Numbered from the stretch's first letter, positions 31,048-40,452 are shown. The stretch: 46,496 nt of DNA from Christensenellaceae bacterium (GCA_948890655.1 CAQTYU010000009.1:1-46496); one strand, 5' to 3'. Notes: a model not told the origin generated them from the sequence alone. Made by a program: numbers and translations.

Positions 31048-32775
31048 ATGAAGAAGAATTACCTTAAAAGATTCGTATGGTATTATAAACCGCACCGTAA
31101 GCTGTTTGCAATAGATATGGTTTGCGCGTTTGTAATTTCGGTTTTTAACCTTGTTTATCCGTACGTAACCAAAGAAATAATAAATAATTTTGTGCCCAAC
31201 AAACTGCTTTGGTACCTTTTGGCCGGATTGGGCAGTCTTTTGTTGTTGTATACAATAAAGGCGGTTTTAAATTTTGTTTTACAGTATTGGGGGCATCTTG
31301 TGGGCGTGCGGATGCAGGCCGATATGCGCCGCGAACTATTCGGACACCTTCAAAAGTTGCCGTTTTCTTACTTCGATAATAACAAAACGGGCGTTATAAT
31401 GAGCCGTATGACAAACGACCTGTTTGAAATTTCGGAACTTGCTCACCACGGGCCCGAGGACGTGTTTTTATCTTTGGTAACCTTATTGGGAGCGTTTATT
31501 ATGCTTGCCACGATAAACGTTTACCTTGTTTTAATAGTCTTTGCGTTTGTGCCGGTAATCGTGGTTTGCGCCGTTCTTTTAAGAAAAAGAATGAATAAAG
31601 CGTTTTCAGAGGTGCGTGTGGCGCAGGCGGAAATTAACGCCGATATAGAAAGCGCTGTGTCGGGCGTGCGAGTTTCCCGCGCGTACTGCGCCGAGGGGCA
31701 CGAGGCGGAAAAGTTCGAAGAGGGGAACAGGCGGTTCGTCCGCGCAAAGAGCGGGCAGTATAAGGTGATGGGGCAGTTCTTTTCGTCCATGAATTTTTTT
31801 ATGGACTTTTTATACTTTGCCGTTTTGCTTGCGGGCGGGCTGTTCTTTTATTATAATTTAATCAACGTCGGAGAGTTCACCGCGTTTGTATTGTACGTAA
31901 CCACGCTCATAACCCCCATACGCACGCTCGTGAACATTTTTGAGCAGATTCACGACGGAATGACTGGTTTTAAACGCTTTTGCGACGTGATGGACGTGCC
32001 CGCGGAAACGGAGGGCGAGGATATAATAACGCCCGAAAAAATGGCGGGGGAAATAATTTTCGATAACGTGACGTTCGGTTACGGCGACGGAAAGAAAGTG
32101 ATTGAAAACTTTTCAATGCGCGTGCCCGCGGGTAAGACCGTGGCGCTTGTCGGTCCTTCGGGCGGCGGAAAAACCACCGTATGCCATTTGATTCCGCGCT
32201 TTTACGAAACGGACGGCGGGCAGATAACCGTTGACGGAATTCCCGTAAACAAGCTCAGTCGGGCGTTTTTGAGAAAGAATATAGGAATCGTTCAGCAGGA
32301 CGTGTTCCTTTTTAACGGAACTATTAAAGAAAACATTGCTTACGGCAATTTTGACGCGACGGACGAAGAAATTATCGAAGCCGCCGAAAAGGCGAATATA
32401 CACGAATATATAATGAGTCTGCCGCAGGGCTATGAAACGTGCGTGGGGGAACGGGGCGTAAAGCTTTCGGGCGGGCAAAAACAGCGCGTTTCGATAGCGA
32501 GAGCTTTTTTAAAGAATCCGCCCGTGCTGATTTTGGACGAGGCGACTTCGGCTTTGGACAACGTGACGGAAATGGCGATTCAGCAGTCGCTTTTCAGACT
32601 TTCGGAAGGCAGAACCGTTTTGGTTGTGGCGCACCGGCTTTCTACCGTTAAAAACGCCGACGAGATTATGGTTGTAACCGCAAACGGCGTTGCAGAGCGC
32701 GGCACCCATGAAGAGCTTATGGCTCTGGGCGGGATTTACAAAGGCTTGTATGAATATCAATTCAAAATTTCTTAA
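31048..32775 (+). CDS. ABC exporter half-transporter (MsbA/MDR type)
   Basis: A 575-aa fused protein with a six-TM domain at ~1-310 and an ATPase domain at ~335-575. Walker A GPSGGGKT (369-376), Q loop QQDVFLFNGTI, signature LSGGQKQR (473-480), Walker B VLILDEA (493-499), and H loop VVAHRLSTV. It should act as a homodimer or pair with another half; no partner is adjacent. The substrate (lipid, peptide or drug) cannot be told. It is coupled to the methyltransferase by a 1-nt gap. Confidence 0.94.
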   Translation: MKKNYLKRFVWYYKPHRKLFAIDMVCAFVISVFNLVYPYVTKEIINNFVPNKLLWYLLAGLGSLLLLYTIKAVLNFVLQYWGHLVGVRMQADMRRELFGHLQKLPFSYFDNNKTGVIMSRMTNDLFEISELAHHGPEDVFLSLVTLLGAFIMLATINVYLVLIVFAFVPVIVVCAVLLRKRMNKAFSEVRVAQAEINADIESAVSGVRVSRAYCAEGHEAEKFEEGNRRFVRAKSGQYKVMGQFFSSMNFFMDFLYFAVLLAGGLFFYYNLINVGEFTAFVLYVTTLITPIRTLVNIFEQIHDGMTGFKRFCDVMDVPAETEGEDIITPEKMAGEIIFDNVTFGYGDGKKVIENFSMRVPAGKTVALVGPSGGGKTTVCHLIPRFYETDGGQITVDGIPVNKLSRAFLRKNIGIVQQDVFLFNGTIKENIAYGNFDATDEEIIEAAEKANIHEYIMSLPQGYETCVGERGVKLSGGQKQRVSIARAFLKNPPVLILDEATSALDNVTEMAIQQSLFRLSEGRTVLVVAHRLSTVKNADEIMVVTANGVAERGTHEELMALGGIYKGLYEYQFKIS

Positions 32776-32783
32776 AAATTAAA

Positions 32784-32902
32784 TATAAACTTCGTTATGC
32801 TTTGTTGCGCTCCGCTTTTCTTCGGGTCGTTTAAGCTTTAGTAAAATCCCCTTGAAAATGCTCGCGCGCCTCGCCTAACTTGTTTCTATATTTTTATTTA
32901 GC
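32784..32902. repeat. dispersed intergenic repeat, copy 3
   Basis: It starts ATAAACTTCGTTATGCTTTG then TTGCGCTCCGC and ends ATGCTCGCGCGCCTCGCC, TAACTTGTTTCTATATTTTT. The two ends match copy 1 closely and the middle is diverged (TTCGGG, ATCCCCTTG). It fills the gap between the ABC gene and rsmI in the same orientation as the other two copies. Confidence 0.65.
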
Positions 32903-32911
32903 GGGTTAATT

Positions 32912-33715
32912 ATGGTTAATTTTGTGGCTACGCCAATAGGCAATTTAAAGGATATAAGTTTGCGCGCTTTGGAAGTTCTGCGCGGGGCGGACGTTATATT
33001 TTGCGAGGACACTCGGCATTCTTTAAAGCTGCTTTCGGCATACGATATTAAAAAGCCGCTTTTAAGCTGTCACAAATTCAACGAGCGCGAAGCCGCCGAA
33101 AAGATAATAAATTGTGCAAAAGAGGGCAAGGAAGTTGCAGTAATTTCTGACGCGGGGATGCCGGTAATTTCCGACCCCGGTAATGTTGTTTGCGGAGCTT
33201 TGAAGGAGGCGGGTTTAAGCTATACGGTTATTCCCGGGGCAAACGCGGCGCTTTCCGCGCTTGTTTTATCGGCGCTGTCTGCGGAAAAATTTGCGTTTTT
33301 GGGCTTTTTGCCGGACAAGGCGGGCGAGCGTAGAACACTGCTTGAAAAATATAAAAATTTAGACTTGACGCTTATATTCCACGTCGCTCCGCAGGACTTA
33401 GACCGCCATATATCATCGGTTTTTGAATGTTTCGGCGAAAGACGAGCCTGCGCCGTGCGAGAAATAACCAAAATCCACGAGGAGGCGGTTTGGTTTAATT
33501 TAAGCGGGGGGCTTGCCGGCGAAAAGCGAGGAGAATACGTTTTGATAGTTGAAGGCGCAAGCCGCGCGGAAAACCCCCTATGCTCGCTTTCGGAAAGGGA
33601 GCACGTTGCGCATTATATAAGCTGCGGTTACGACAAAAAGGAAGCGGTTAAGCTTGCCGCAAAGGACAGGGGCGTGCCCAAGTCGGAAATTTATAAGCTT
33701 ACGCTCGATTTATGA
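32912..33715 (+). CDS. rsmI: 16S rRNA (cytidine1402-2'-O)-methyltransferase
   Basis: A 267-aa tetrapyrrole-methylase-fold enzyme. VATPIGNLKDISLRALEVLR (4-23) and IFCEDTRHSLKLLS are the family hallmark, followed by AVISDAGMPVISDPG and VTIPGANAALSALVLS-like SAM-site segments. Length typical. It corresponds to yabC of the ricT-yabB-yabC order. Its leader lies in the dispersed repeat, and no strong ribosome site is seen before the ATG. Confidence 0.95.
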   Translation: MVNFVATPIGNLKDISLRALEVLRGADVIFCEDTRHSLKLLSAYDIKKPLLSCHKFNEREAAEKIINCAKEGKEVAVISDAGMPVISDPGNVVCGALKEAGLSYTVIPGANAALSALVLSALSAEKFAFLGFLPDKAGERRTLLEKYKNLDLTLIFHVAPQDLDRHISSVFECFGERRACAVREITKIHEEAVWFNLSGGLAGEKRGEYVLIVEGASRAENPLCSLSEREHVAHYISCGYDKKEAVKLAAKDRGVPKSEIYKLTLDL

Positions 33716-33730
33716 AAGGAAATTTAAATT

Positions 33731-35584
33731 GTGAAGGGAATTTTAAACTTAAAGCTAATAGCCGTGCTTTTTGCCGCTTTTGCGGCTTTGGCGGTGAGCG
33801 GCGGCGCTAAGGCGGTTGCGGAAACAGCGGGCGGAGCGGTTTACGACGACTGCTATATAACCGCCGATGTAGGCGAAAATAAAGTAATTCACGTTGTGCA
33901 AAAGCTTAACGTGGGCTTTTGGGGCGGGGCGGAAAGCTACGAGCACCGCATCCCCGCAACGGGAAAAACGGGCGCGGGAAGAAAGTTTATTATTTCCGCC
34001 TTAAACTTTTCGGCGCGGACGGACGGGGTTGACACCGAAGCGACGTGCAGCCGCGAGGGAAGCTTGCATTTTATAAGTGTTTATCGCCCGCAAAAATCGC
34101 CGTTTTTAAGGTGGACGGAAGAAAACCAATTAACTTATGAAATAACGCTTGAATACGATTTGGATATGTCCGACGATATCGACGGCGAAAACGCGCTCGA
34201 TTTTACCTTTTTCGGGGAATATACGGGGTGGCGGTTCATGCACGACGACGGCGGCGTTGCAAGGGTTTTTGTAACGGTAAATATGCCTAAGGAATTTAAT
34301 TCTTCGGCGGCGCAGTTGTTTTTCGACAGCAGAAACGTGAGCGGAGATAGCAGCCTTTCCGTTTCGGGCACGGAAATTTCGTTCGTCAGCGATTTTTCAA
34401 ACGTAAACGGCGGGTTTTTACGCGTCGGGCTTGACGACGGTTATTTTAAGTGTGAGCGTACGTTTTATTCGTTTTACTGGGTGTTTGTTGCTCTTTTTGC
34501 GGCACTCGTTGCGGCGGGCATAATTTTAACGGTTATTTACAGCCCGCGTAAGCCGCTTGAAACGGTGGAATTCGAGCCGCCGATTTTAAATCCTATGCAC
34601 TTTTCGGCGTTCTGGCACGGTTACGCGCGGCGGCGCGACGTGTGCACCGTAATTTTGCAGTGGGCTAATCTCGGGTGCATAAAGCTGAAAAAGGACGGCG
34701 GGCGCGACCTTATCATAACTAAAATAAAGGACCTGCCGCAAACGGCAACCGACGCGGAAAAGCTGTATTTTTCGGCGTTGTTTTCGGAGGGCGGCGTTTA
34801 CCGTTCGGCGGATATGAAAAAGCGTGAAAAACGCCGTCAGCGAAGGGCGGTGCGCTTTGCCGCGGGAAGTCTTGTGGACGAGTTCGGCGAGCCGGTGACT
34901 TATGCAAAAGGCGTTGAACGCGCAAAATTTTTCGTGAGATATATACCTGTTTTCACACTGGTGGTGCTGTTCACTTATTATATCATTCTTTCGCGGTATT
35001 TTGCGGGCATAGTGTTTTTGTATATGGCGGCGGCGGCGCTTATCGGCTTTACGAAATTTATTTTAAATGTTTCGGACGAAACGAAGGGTATGCGCAACAG
35101 GCGCAGAATTTTGTTTGCTTTTGGTTTGGGAATGGGAACGGGCATACCCGCGGGTTTCGGAATTATCGTTTATTTCGCCGCGGCGGAAATGTTTTTACCG
35201 CTGTACGATTATATATATTTAACGTATATTGCAATTGCGTGGGCTGCGGCGAGCGTTGCCGTTTTGCCGTCGTTCATCGGCAAGCGCACCGAAGAGGCGC
35301 AAAGGCTTTACGGCAAAATGAAGGGCTTTAAAAACTTTTTAAAGCTTGCAGAAGTAAAGCAAATGGAAGAGCTGATAAGCGAAAATCCCGACTATTATTT
35401 AAACGTTTTGCCTTATTGCATGATTATGGGGCTTTCTAAAAAGCTCGATAAAAAGACGGAATTTTTGCAGGCGCCCGAGTGGGCGGACGGATTCGAAGCA
35501 AAGCGGTTTGCGTCTTCGCTGTTCAGCTCGGTAAAACATTCGGTTATAACCCGAAAAGGGAGGAAAATTTATGAAAAAGAATAA
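33731..35584 (+). CDS. DUF2207 domain membrane protein
   Basis: A 617-aa protein. Signal peptide/TM at ~5-28; an extracytoplasmic beta-rich DUF2207 domain at ~35-235 (YDDCYITADVGENKVIHVVQ, then AESYEHRIPATG); TM at ~243-267; a cytoplasmic winged-helix-like region (VILQWANLGCIKLKKDGG) at ~300-400; then about four more TMs at ~403-505. The start is GTG at 33731 with GAAAGGA upstream. The next gene overlaps by 14 bp, so the two are probably made together. The family is widespread and uncharacterised; related fusions are suspected of surface or stress roles. Confidence 0.85.
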   Translation: MKGILNLKLIAVLFAAFAALAVSGGAKAVAETAGGAVYDDCYITADVGENKVIHVVQKLNVGFWGGAESYEHRIPATGKTGAGRKFIISALNFSARTDGVDTEATCSREGSLHFISVYRPQKSPFLRWTEENQLTYEITLEYDLDMSDDIDGENALDFTFFGEYTGWRFMHDDGGVARVFVTVNMPKEFNSSAAQLFFDSRNVSGDSSLSVSGTEISFVSDFSNVNGGFLRVGLDDGYFKCERTFYSFYWVFVALFAALVAAGIILTVIYSPRKPLETVEFEPPILNPMHFSAFWHGYARRRDVCTVILQWANLGCIKLKKDGGRDLIITKIKDLPQTATDAEKLYFSALFSEGGVYRSADMKKREKRRQRRAVRFAAGSLVDEFGEPVTYAKGVERAKFFVRYIPVFTLVVLFTYYIILSRYFAGIVFLYMAAAALIGFTKFILNVSDETKGMRNRRRILFAFGLGMGTGIPAGFGIIVYFAAAEMFLPLYDYIYLTYIAIAWAAASVAVLPSFIGKRTEEAQRLYGKMKGFKNFLKLAEVKQMEELISENPDYYLNVLPYCMIMGLSKKLDKKTEFLQAPEWADGFEAKRFASSLFSSVKHSVITRKGRKIYEKE

Positions 35585-36593
35585 AGACGCGAAGCCGTCG
35601 GAAGATAACAAAAAGATGACTATTTACGAATATGAGCAAAAGTATGCAAAAAGGCAGAATTTGCGCGGGGCGAGACTGGTTTTGAAATTGCTGGCCGCCG
35701 CACTAGGCGTACTTATTTTTGCAATGCTGTTTTTCGTTGTAAAAGATTTATGGGCAATACATATGTATGCCGGAATTGCCGGTACTGTGGTTGCGGTTAT
35801 TTTGTTTATTTGTCTTTACATAGTGCCCCTCGTAAAAATAATGAAAACGGGGTATTTCGAGGTTAACGTAAACGCAAAAACGGCGCGCGCCGCGCAAAAG
35901 CACAACAAACGGGTGCGCCATGAAATTGCAGATAAAATAATAGAAGTGACATCCAAGGTAGAAGGCGTTGGATGGTATGATTCGCAGGTGGTGGGTGCGC
36001 TGGCAATTGCGGTGAATTCGGGCGACGAAGAGGGTATAAAGCTTTCTTTAACCGAGCTTTACACGGGTTCCGTTAAAAAATCCGCTAAAGCGCTTATTTC
36101 GAAAAGTTCGTTAAGATGCGCAACTTATTCGGCGCTTTCACAGTCGAATAAAGTGGATTCGCTATTGGTTGCATTTTTGAATTTGCAACTTGTAAAGGAT
36201 TTGGTGTATTTATACGGATTCCGCCCGTCGGACGCAAAGCTTGTAAAAATTTTTGCAAGAGTTCTCCAAAATTCTTTAATCGCTTACGGTTTGGGGAGTG
36301 CAAAAATAGGCAACAGTATAGTTAAATCCATGGGTGACGCCGTGCGCAGTATTCCTCTTTTGGGGTCTGCGATTTCGGTTATAGTGGACTGTTCGGTTCA
36401 GGGGCTTACGAACGGCGTGTTATCGGCTGTTATAGGTTATCAGACGATAAAATATCTTAACGACGAATATAAATTGCAGGAAATTCTGGACGGCGTGGAA
36501 ATAGCCGAAAACGAAGAGGAATTTAAGGAAACTTGCGCAGAGATTGAAAAAGAACTTAAAACCGGTAAAAGGAAATTGCAGCAGGCCGTATAA
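35571..36593 (+). CDS. membrane protein with DUF697-like C-terminus
   Basis: A 340-aa protein with a basic N-terminus, two TMs at ~40-60 and ~66-86, a helical cytosolic middle, and a C-terminal region ~200-300 (VKDLVYLYGFRPSDAKLVKI, then VRSIPLLGSAISVIVDCSVQ, GVLSAVIGYQTIKYL) resembling DUF697, the domain often attached to YcjF or Era-like GTPases. No GTPase domain is present here. The ribosome site GGGAGG lies inside the preceding DUF2207 gene, which overlaps by 14 bp. The tail is Lys/Glu-rich. Function unknown; the tight pairing suggests a complex with the DUF2207 protein. Confidence 0.72.
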   Translation: MKKNKDAKPSEDNKKMTIYEYEQKYAKRQNLRGARLVLKLLAAALGVLIFAMLFFVVKDLWAIHMYAGIAGTVVAVILFICLYIVPLVKIMKTGYFEVNVNAKTARAAQKHNKRVRHEIADKIIEVTSKVEGVGWYDSQVVGALAIAVNSGDEEGIKLSLTELYTGSVKKSAKALISKSSLRCATYSALSQSNKVDSLLVAFLNLQLVKDLVYLYGFRPSDAKLVKIFARVLQNSLIAYGLGSAKIGNSIVKSMGDAVRSIPLLGSAISVIVDCSVQGLTNGVLSAVIGYQTIKYLNDEYKLQEILDGVEIAENEEEFKETCAEIEKELKTGKRKLQQAV

Positions 36594-36653
36594 AATTCGG
36601 CTTTGGATTAACGCCGGTATATTATTAGATTAACGCTGTTTAAAGGAGATAAA

Positions 36654-37724
36654 ATGGAAGATAAAGAGTTTTTGGAACTCGCCGAAAAACTTAGTATGGC
36701 GAGGGGGATGTCCGGTTACGAGGACGAAGTTGTTAAAATTGCGCAAGCATATTGCAAGGATTTTTGCACGTTCGAAGAAGACAGTATGCGCAATCTGTAT
36801 ATTTATCCCGATTACAACAAGGGCAACCGTCCGCTTGTAATGCTTGACGCGCATTCGGACGAGGTCGGGTTTATGGTGCAGGCAATCAAACCTGACGGTA
36901 CTTTAAAATTTATTTCAGTGGGTGGCTGGCCAGAAAACACTTTGCCCTCGTCAAAGGTGCAGGTTTACACTAAAGCGGGATATATATCCGGGGTAATCAC
37001 TGCAATTCCTCCTCATTTTATGACCGCCGAGCAACGCAATGCGCCTATAAGTATAAACAACCTGACAATCGACGTCGGGGCGGCAAGCGATAAAGAGACA
37101 AAGGAATTCGGCGTTGAAGTCGGCGCGCCCGTAGTCCCCAAAACGGAGTTCGAATACGACAAGCCGCACGGACTTCTGTTCGGTAAAGCGTTTGATGACA
37201 GGCTGGGTGTTCTGGCAACTCTTTTAACTTTAAAAAAATTGAAGAGCGAAAAATTGGACGTGGACGTGGCGGGAGTTATTTCCACGCAGGAAGAAGTCGG
37301 TGAAAGAGGCATAACGGCGGTTATGGGGAGAATAAAGCCCGCGGCGGCAATTTGCTTTGAGGGGTGTCCTGCCGACGACACGTTTTCGCCGCAATATATG
37401 GTGCAGGACGCGTTGCGCGGAGGGGTAATGTTGCGTTATATGGACCGAACGGTAATATGCACGCCGCGGTTTACGGAGTTTTCGCGCGGGGTTGCCGCAA
37501 AGCATAATATAAAAGTGCAAATGGCGGTACGTTCCGGCGGCGGAAACAACGGGGCGTATATAATTTCGGCAAACGGAGGCACTCCGGTAATCGTTGCAGG
37601 CATACCGGTAAGGTATATTCATACTTTTAACTGCATTGCGGCAAAGGAAGACGTTGAAAGTGTGATTGCATTCGGAGTGGAAACGGTTAAAGCCTTAAAT
37701 GAAAAAGTTATTAAAGGTTTTTAA
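36654..37724 (+). CDS. M42 family metallopeptidase
   Basis: A 356-aa di-metal aminopeptidase of the PepA/FrvX type. Metal and catalytic residues visible: LDAHSDEVGF (H67, D69), FGKAFDDRLG (D181/D182), STQEEVGERG (E213/E214), ICFEGCPADD (E236), and VRYIHTFNC (H323). These enzymes form large tetrahedral particles that trim peptides in the cytosol. TAAAGGAG precedes the ATG. It is a single-gene unit closed by a strong terminator. Confidence 0.94.
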   Translation: MEDKEFLELAEKLSMARGMSGYEDEVVKIAQAYCKDFCTFEEDSMRNLYIYPDYNKGNRPLVMLDAHSDEVGFMVQAIKPDGTLKFISVGGWPENTLPSSKVQVYTKAGYISGVITAIPPHFMTAEQRNAPISINNLTIDVGAASDKETKEFGVEVGAPVVPKTEFEYDKPHGLLFGKAFDDRLGVLATLLTLKKLKSEKLDVDVAGVISTQEEVGERGITAVMGRIKPAAAICFEGCPADDTFSPQYMVQDALRGGVMLRYMDRTVICTPRFTEFSRGVAAKHNIKVQMAVRSGGGNNGAYIISANGGTPVIVAGIPVRYIHTFNCIAAKEDVESVIAFGVETVKALNEKVIKGF

Positions 37725-37747
37725 AATACGATTGTGCGCCGCACAAT

Positions 37748-37775
37748 AAAACCCCCGCATATATGCGGGGGTTTT
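37748..37775. terminator. bidirectional terminator between the M42 gene and ypeB
   Basis: Stem AAAACCCCCGCAT / ATGCGGGGGTTTT, 13 bp, with flanking A and T tracts, between convergent genes. Confidence 0.85.
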
Positions 37776-37797
37776 TACGTTTTAATAAGTTGAGAAG

Positions 37798-39699
37798 TTA
37801 CATTAAAGCTCTGCCCTGCGCGGTGCCTATTACCGTCAGTACTTCAACTTCATCGCCCGTGGTAGCGTCGATATAAATATAATATTCGCTGCCTTCGTAT
37901 TCGCCGTTGAATTCATAGCATAAAACTTCTTTGTTTTCGACAGGAATAACGGCGAGTCTTGCGCCTTTAACGTTAAAGCCTTCGTGAAGTCTTGATTTTG
38001 CCTCGTTTTTTGAAAGAACTGCGTCATCGTCATCGATGTTGCGGTCGGTGTGGTTCAAAACATAGGAAAGCGCTTCGGCGCCGGTCACTATGCCGCGCTC
38101 TTCGCAAACCTTGACTTTGACCATATCGGAGTAATAAATCACGTCGTCGTCTTCGTATACGAAGTTAAGGTTGCAGGTAGTGCCGTTTTCGCTTGTCCAA
38201 ACGGCTTTCATATCGTCGTAACCCAGACTTTCAAGGAAGTCTTCGGCAATGTCGATGCATCTTTTTACCGAGAAGTTTTTGTCGGAGCAATCCTTATAGC
38301 TGTTGAATTCAACTACTTTGCCGCCCTGCTTTGAAATCTGCGCGTACATTTCGCCGTCGTCAGTCTTTAACGAAACGTTGTAAACGGTGAGCTGTTCCGC
38401 GTTGGTTTCGCCCGTGCAGTTTGCCTCGGCAACGTTATAATCTTTAAAATATTTTTTTGCAAGATTTTCCGCCTCGGATGCGGTTATTTCCTTTAAGCCG
38501 TTCAAGTTTTTGGAAGACGCCTTTTTAATGTTTTCGGCAAAGGGTCCGTCGTTAATTTCCTTGGGGACTTCAACCGGATTGTTTTCAAGTTCGCCGAACG
38601 AAACGTAGAAAAGTCCGTCAGTCTTGCCGCGCATTGCCGCCAGAACGTCGCCCGTGCCTGCTTCGGATACGAGTTCGTTAATCGTCTGCTTTAACTGCGC
38701 GTTGGTTTTGTACATATATTCCAAGGTTGCAATCTGGCTGTCGGAAAGTTTTTTGCCTCCCGAAATCTGGCGGAGCATACCCTGAGCGCTGTCGCCCATC
38801 TTGTTGACGAAAGAGGTTACGTTTTGCGTAAACTGCGTTTCCACGGGAAGGCGCTCCAAAACCGTTTCAGCCATTTCGCTTTCGATTGCAATTTCGGATA
38901 AAAGTCTTACCTGTTCGGGCTGTGAGTTTGCAACGCGCGCCTTAGACAGATTTGCGTCGAGGTTGTCTACTATAGAGTTGAGCTCGTAAACGGATTCGGT
39001 GTGGGTTGAGGCGATTTCAGCCTGCATACCGTTCATGTTTATCCAGCCGTAAGTCGTCATGGTGCCGAGAGCGAGAGTGGTTACGCCCAAGGTGATAACC
39101 GCCGCAAGCCAGCCGCCGAAACCGGGCGCGTGGCGTTTGTCGTTGCGTTCCGCGCGCTTTTCCGCACGTACTTTTAAGCGGTGTTCGCGCTTTGCTTTTT
39201 TGTCTGCAAGAGCCGCTTCCTTTTTTGCTATGCGGGCTTCTCTTTTTGCATTGCGCTGTTCGGCAATTCGCTCCCTGCGCGCTTCCTTGCTTTCGTGTTT
39301 CAGCATATCGCGGCGTTCTTTGCGTTTTTCCTTGCGTTCGGCGCGCGCCTGCTTCATTGCGGCAATTCTGTCAAGACGTCTCTGTTTTGCCTCTAACTTT
39401 TTTTCAAGACGTTTTTGTTTCTTTTCAGCCCTTAATTTAGCCGCTTCAAGCTTTTTCTGAACTCTCATTTCTTTTCTCTGCTGTCTTTTAATTGCCCTTT
39501 CGGATTTAACGGGCTTTTTCTTTTTGGCGTTTTTATCTTTTTTTACCTGTTTTACCGGCTGCTTTTTTTCCGTTTTGGCGGTAGTGTGTTTAACCTGTTT
39601 TGCGGGCGCGGACTTTTTAACGCTCTTTTTGGTTGTGCTGCCGTTATCCGCAAGCGCTTCAGCCTTCTGTACGCCGCTTGATGATTCTTTCTTGTTCAT
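37798..39699 (-). CDS. ypeB: germination protein YpeB with long basic cytoplasmic extension
   Basis: A 633-aa protein. Residues 1-190 are a Lys/Arg-rich, mostly helical low-complexity region (about 70 Lys or Arg) with coiled-coil-like KKLEAK and RAERKEK repeats. A single TM lies at ~195-217 (WLAAVITLGVTTLALGTMTT). The outer part matches YpeB, with a helical domain followed by PepSY-type repeats (LKEITASEAENLAKKYFKDY, SVKRCIDIAEDFLESLGYDD, EYYIYIDATTGDEVEVL). YpeB stabilises SleB in the spore membrane; ordinary YpeB is about 450 aa without the extension. It is cotranscribed with sleB, 12 nt downstream of it. RBS AAGGGGG. Confidence 0.92.
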   Translation of the reverse strand: MNKKESSSGVQKAEALADNGSTTKKSVKKSAPAKQVKHTTAKTEKKQPVKQVKKDKNAKKKKPVKSERAIKRQQRKEMRVQKKLEAAKLRAEKKQKRLEKKLEAKQRRLDRIAAMKQARAERKEKRKERRDMLKHESKEARRERIAEQRNAKREARIAKKEAALADKKAKREHRLKVRAEKRAERNDKRHAPGFGGWLAAVITLGVTTLALGTMTTYGWINMNGMQAEIASTHTESVYELNSIVDNLDANLSKARVANSQPEQVRLLSEIAIESEMAETVLERLPVETQFTQNVTSFVNKMGDSAQGMLRQISGGKKLSDSQIATLEYMYKTNAQLKQTINELVSEAGTGDVLAAMRGKTDGLFYVSFGELENNPVEVPKEINDGPFAENIKKASSKNLNGLKEITASEAENLAKKYFKDYNVAEANCTGETNAEQLTVYNVSLKTDDGEMYAQISKQGGKVVEFNSYKDCSDKNFSVKRCIDIAEDFLESLGYDDMKAVWTSENGTTCNLNFVYEDDDVIYYSDMVKVKVCEERGIVTGAEALSYVLNHTDRNIDDDDAVLSKNEAKSRLHEGFNVKGARLAVIPVENKEVLCYEFNGEYEGSEYYIYIDATTGDEVEVLTVIGTAQGRALM

Positions 39700-39711
39700 T
39701 TATTTTCCCCC

Positions 39712-40452
39712 TTAAATAGCAAAAATGTGTTTACCGATAGTGGTTACCGTCTTTCTTCCGAAAATCCAGCTGCTTGTAGCCACCGCGGGGTTGTAATAAT
39801 AAAGACAACCGTAAGTGGGGTCCCAGCCGTTCATTGCGTCCTGTGCCGCGTTCATAGCCGTTTTGTCGGGTTCGAGGTTAATCTGTCCGTCGGAAACTGC
39901 CGTAAACGCGCCTTTTTGGTAAATTACGCCGGAAATAGTGTTGGGGAATTTGGAAGATGCAACTCTGTTCAAAATAACGGCGCCGACCGCAACCTGTCCG
40001 GTGTAGCTTTCGCCGCGTGCTTCGGCGTAGATGCATTTTGCCAGCATATACAAATCGGAATTGGTGTATTGCGAGCCCTGATTACTCTGCGAGGGCTTTT
40101 TGTCGTTGTCGAGTACCTTTACCGAATCGTTCATACCAAGCGCTTCAAAGGTGCTTCTTCCCGCAATACCGTCGGGGGTCAAGCCGTTTTTGCGCTGAAA
40201 GTATTTAACCGCTTCCACGGTCTGCTTGCCGTAAACGCCGTCTACCGAACCGTTGTAATAGCCCCATTCTTTAAGGCGTCTTTGCAACTCCTTAACCTCG
40301 CCGCCGCTGGCGCCCTGCCTTAAAACGGCAGTCTGAACGTAGGGTGAAAGAGCGTATTCTTCGCTTGTATGTCCTGTGTTGAATACGGCGCCGACTGTTG
40401 CAACTGCAGCAACCGCAATAGCGGCAGCGCCCATTCTAAGTGCTTTTTTCAT
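39712..40452 (-). CDS. sleB: spore cortex-lytic enzyme SleB
   Basis: A 246-aa secreted lytic transglycosylase acting on muramic-delta-lactam cortex during germination. It has a signal peptide at ~1-24, a peptidoglycan-binding domain at ~44-106 (LRQGASGGEVKELQRRLKEW, then YGKQTVEAVKYFQ), and a Hydrolase_2 domain at ~135-246 (LAKCIYAEARGESYTGQVAV with the catalytic Glu, then AVILNRV). Strong AAGGAGG before the ATG. It is the first gene of sleB-ypeB, the standard pair in spore formers. Confidence 0.96.
   Translation of the reverse strand: MKKALRMGAAAIAVAAVATVGAVFNTGHTSEEYALSPYVQTAVLRQGASGGEVKELQRRLKEWGYYNGSVDGVYGKQTVEAVKYFQRKNGLTPDGIAGRSTFEALGMNDSVKVLDNDKKPSQSNQGSQYTNSDLYMLAKCIYAEARGESYTGQVAVGAVILNRVASSKFPNTISGVIYQKGAFTAVSDGQINLEPDKTAMNAAQDAMNGWDPTYGCLYYYNPAVATSSWIFGRKTVTTIGKHIFAI

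Noticed and set aside
39059..39715. Rightward hydrophobic, Cys/Phe-rich reading frames opposite ypeB
   Set aside because: They are antisense shadows of the Lys/Arg-rich coding region, which yields Phe, Leu, Ser and Cys codons on the other strand.
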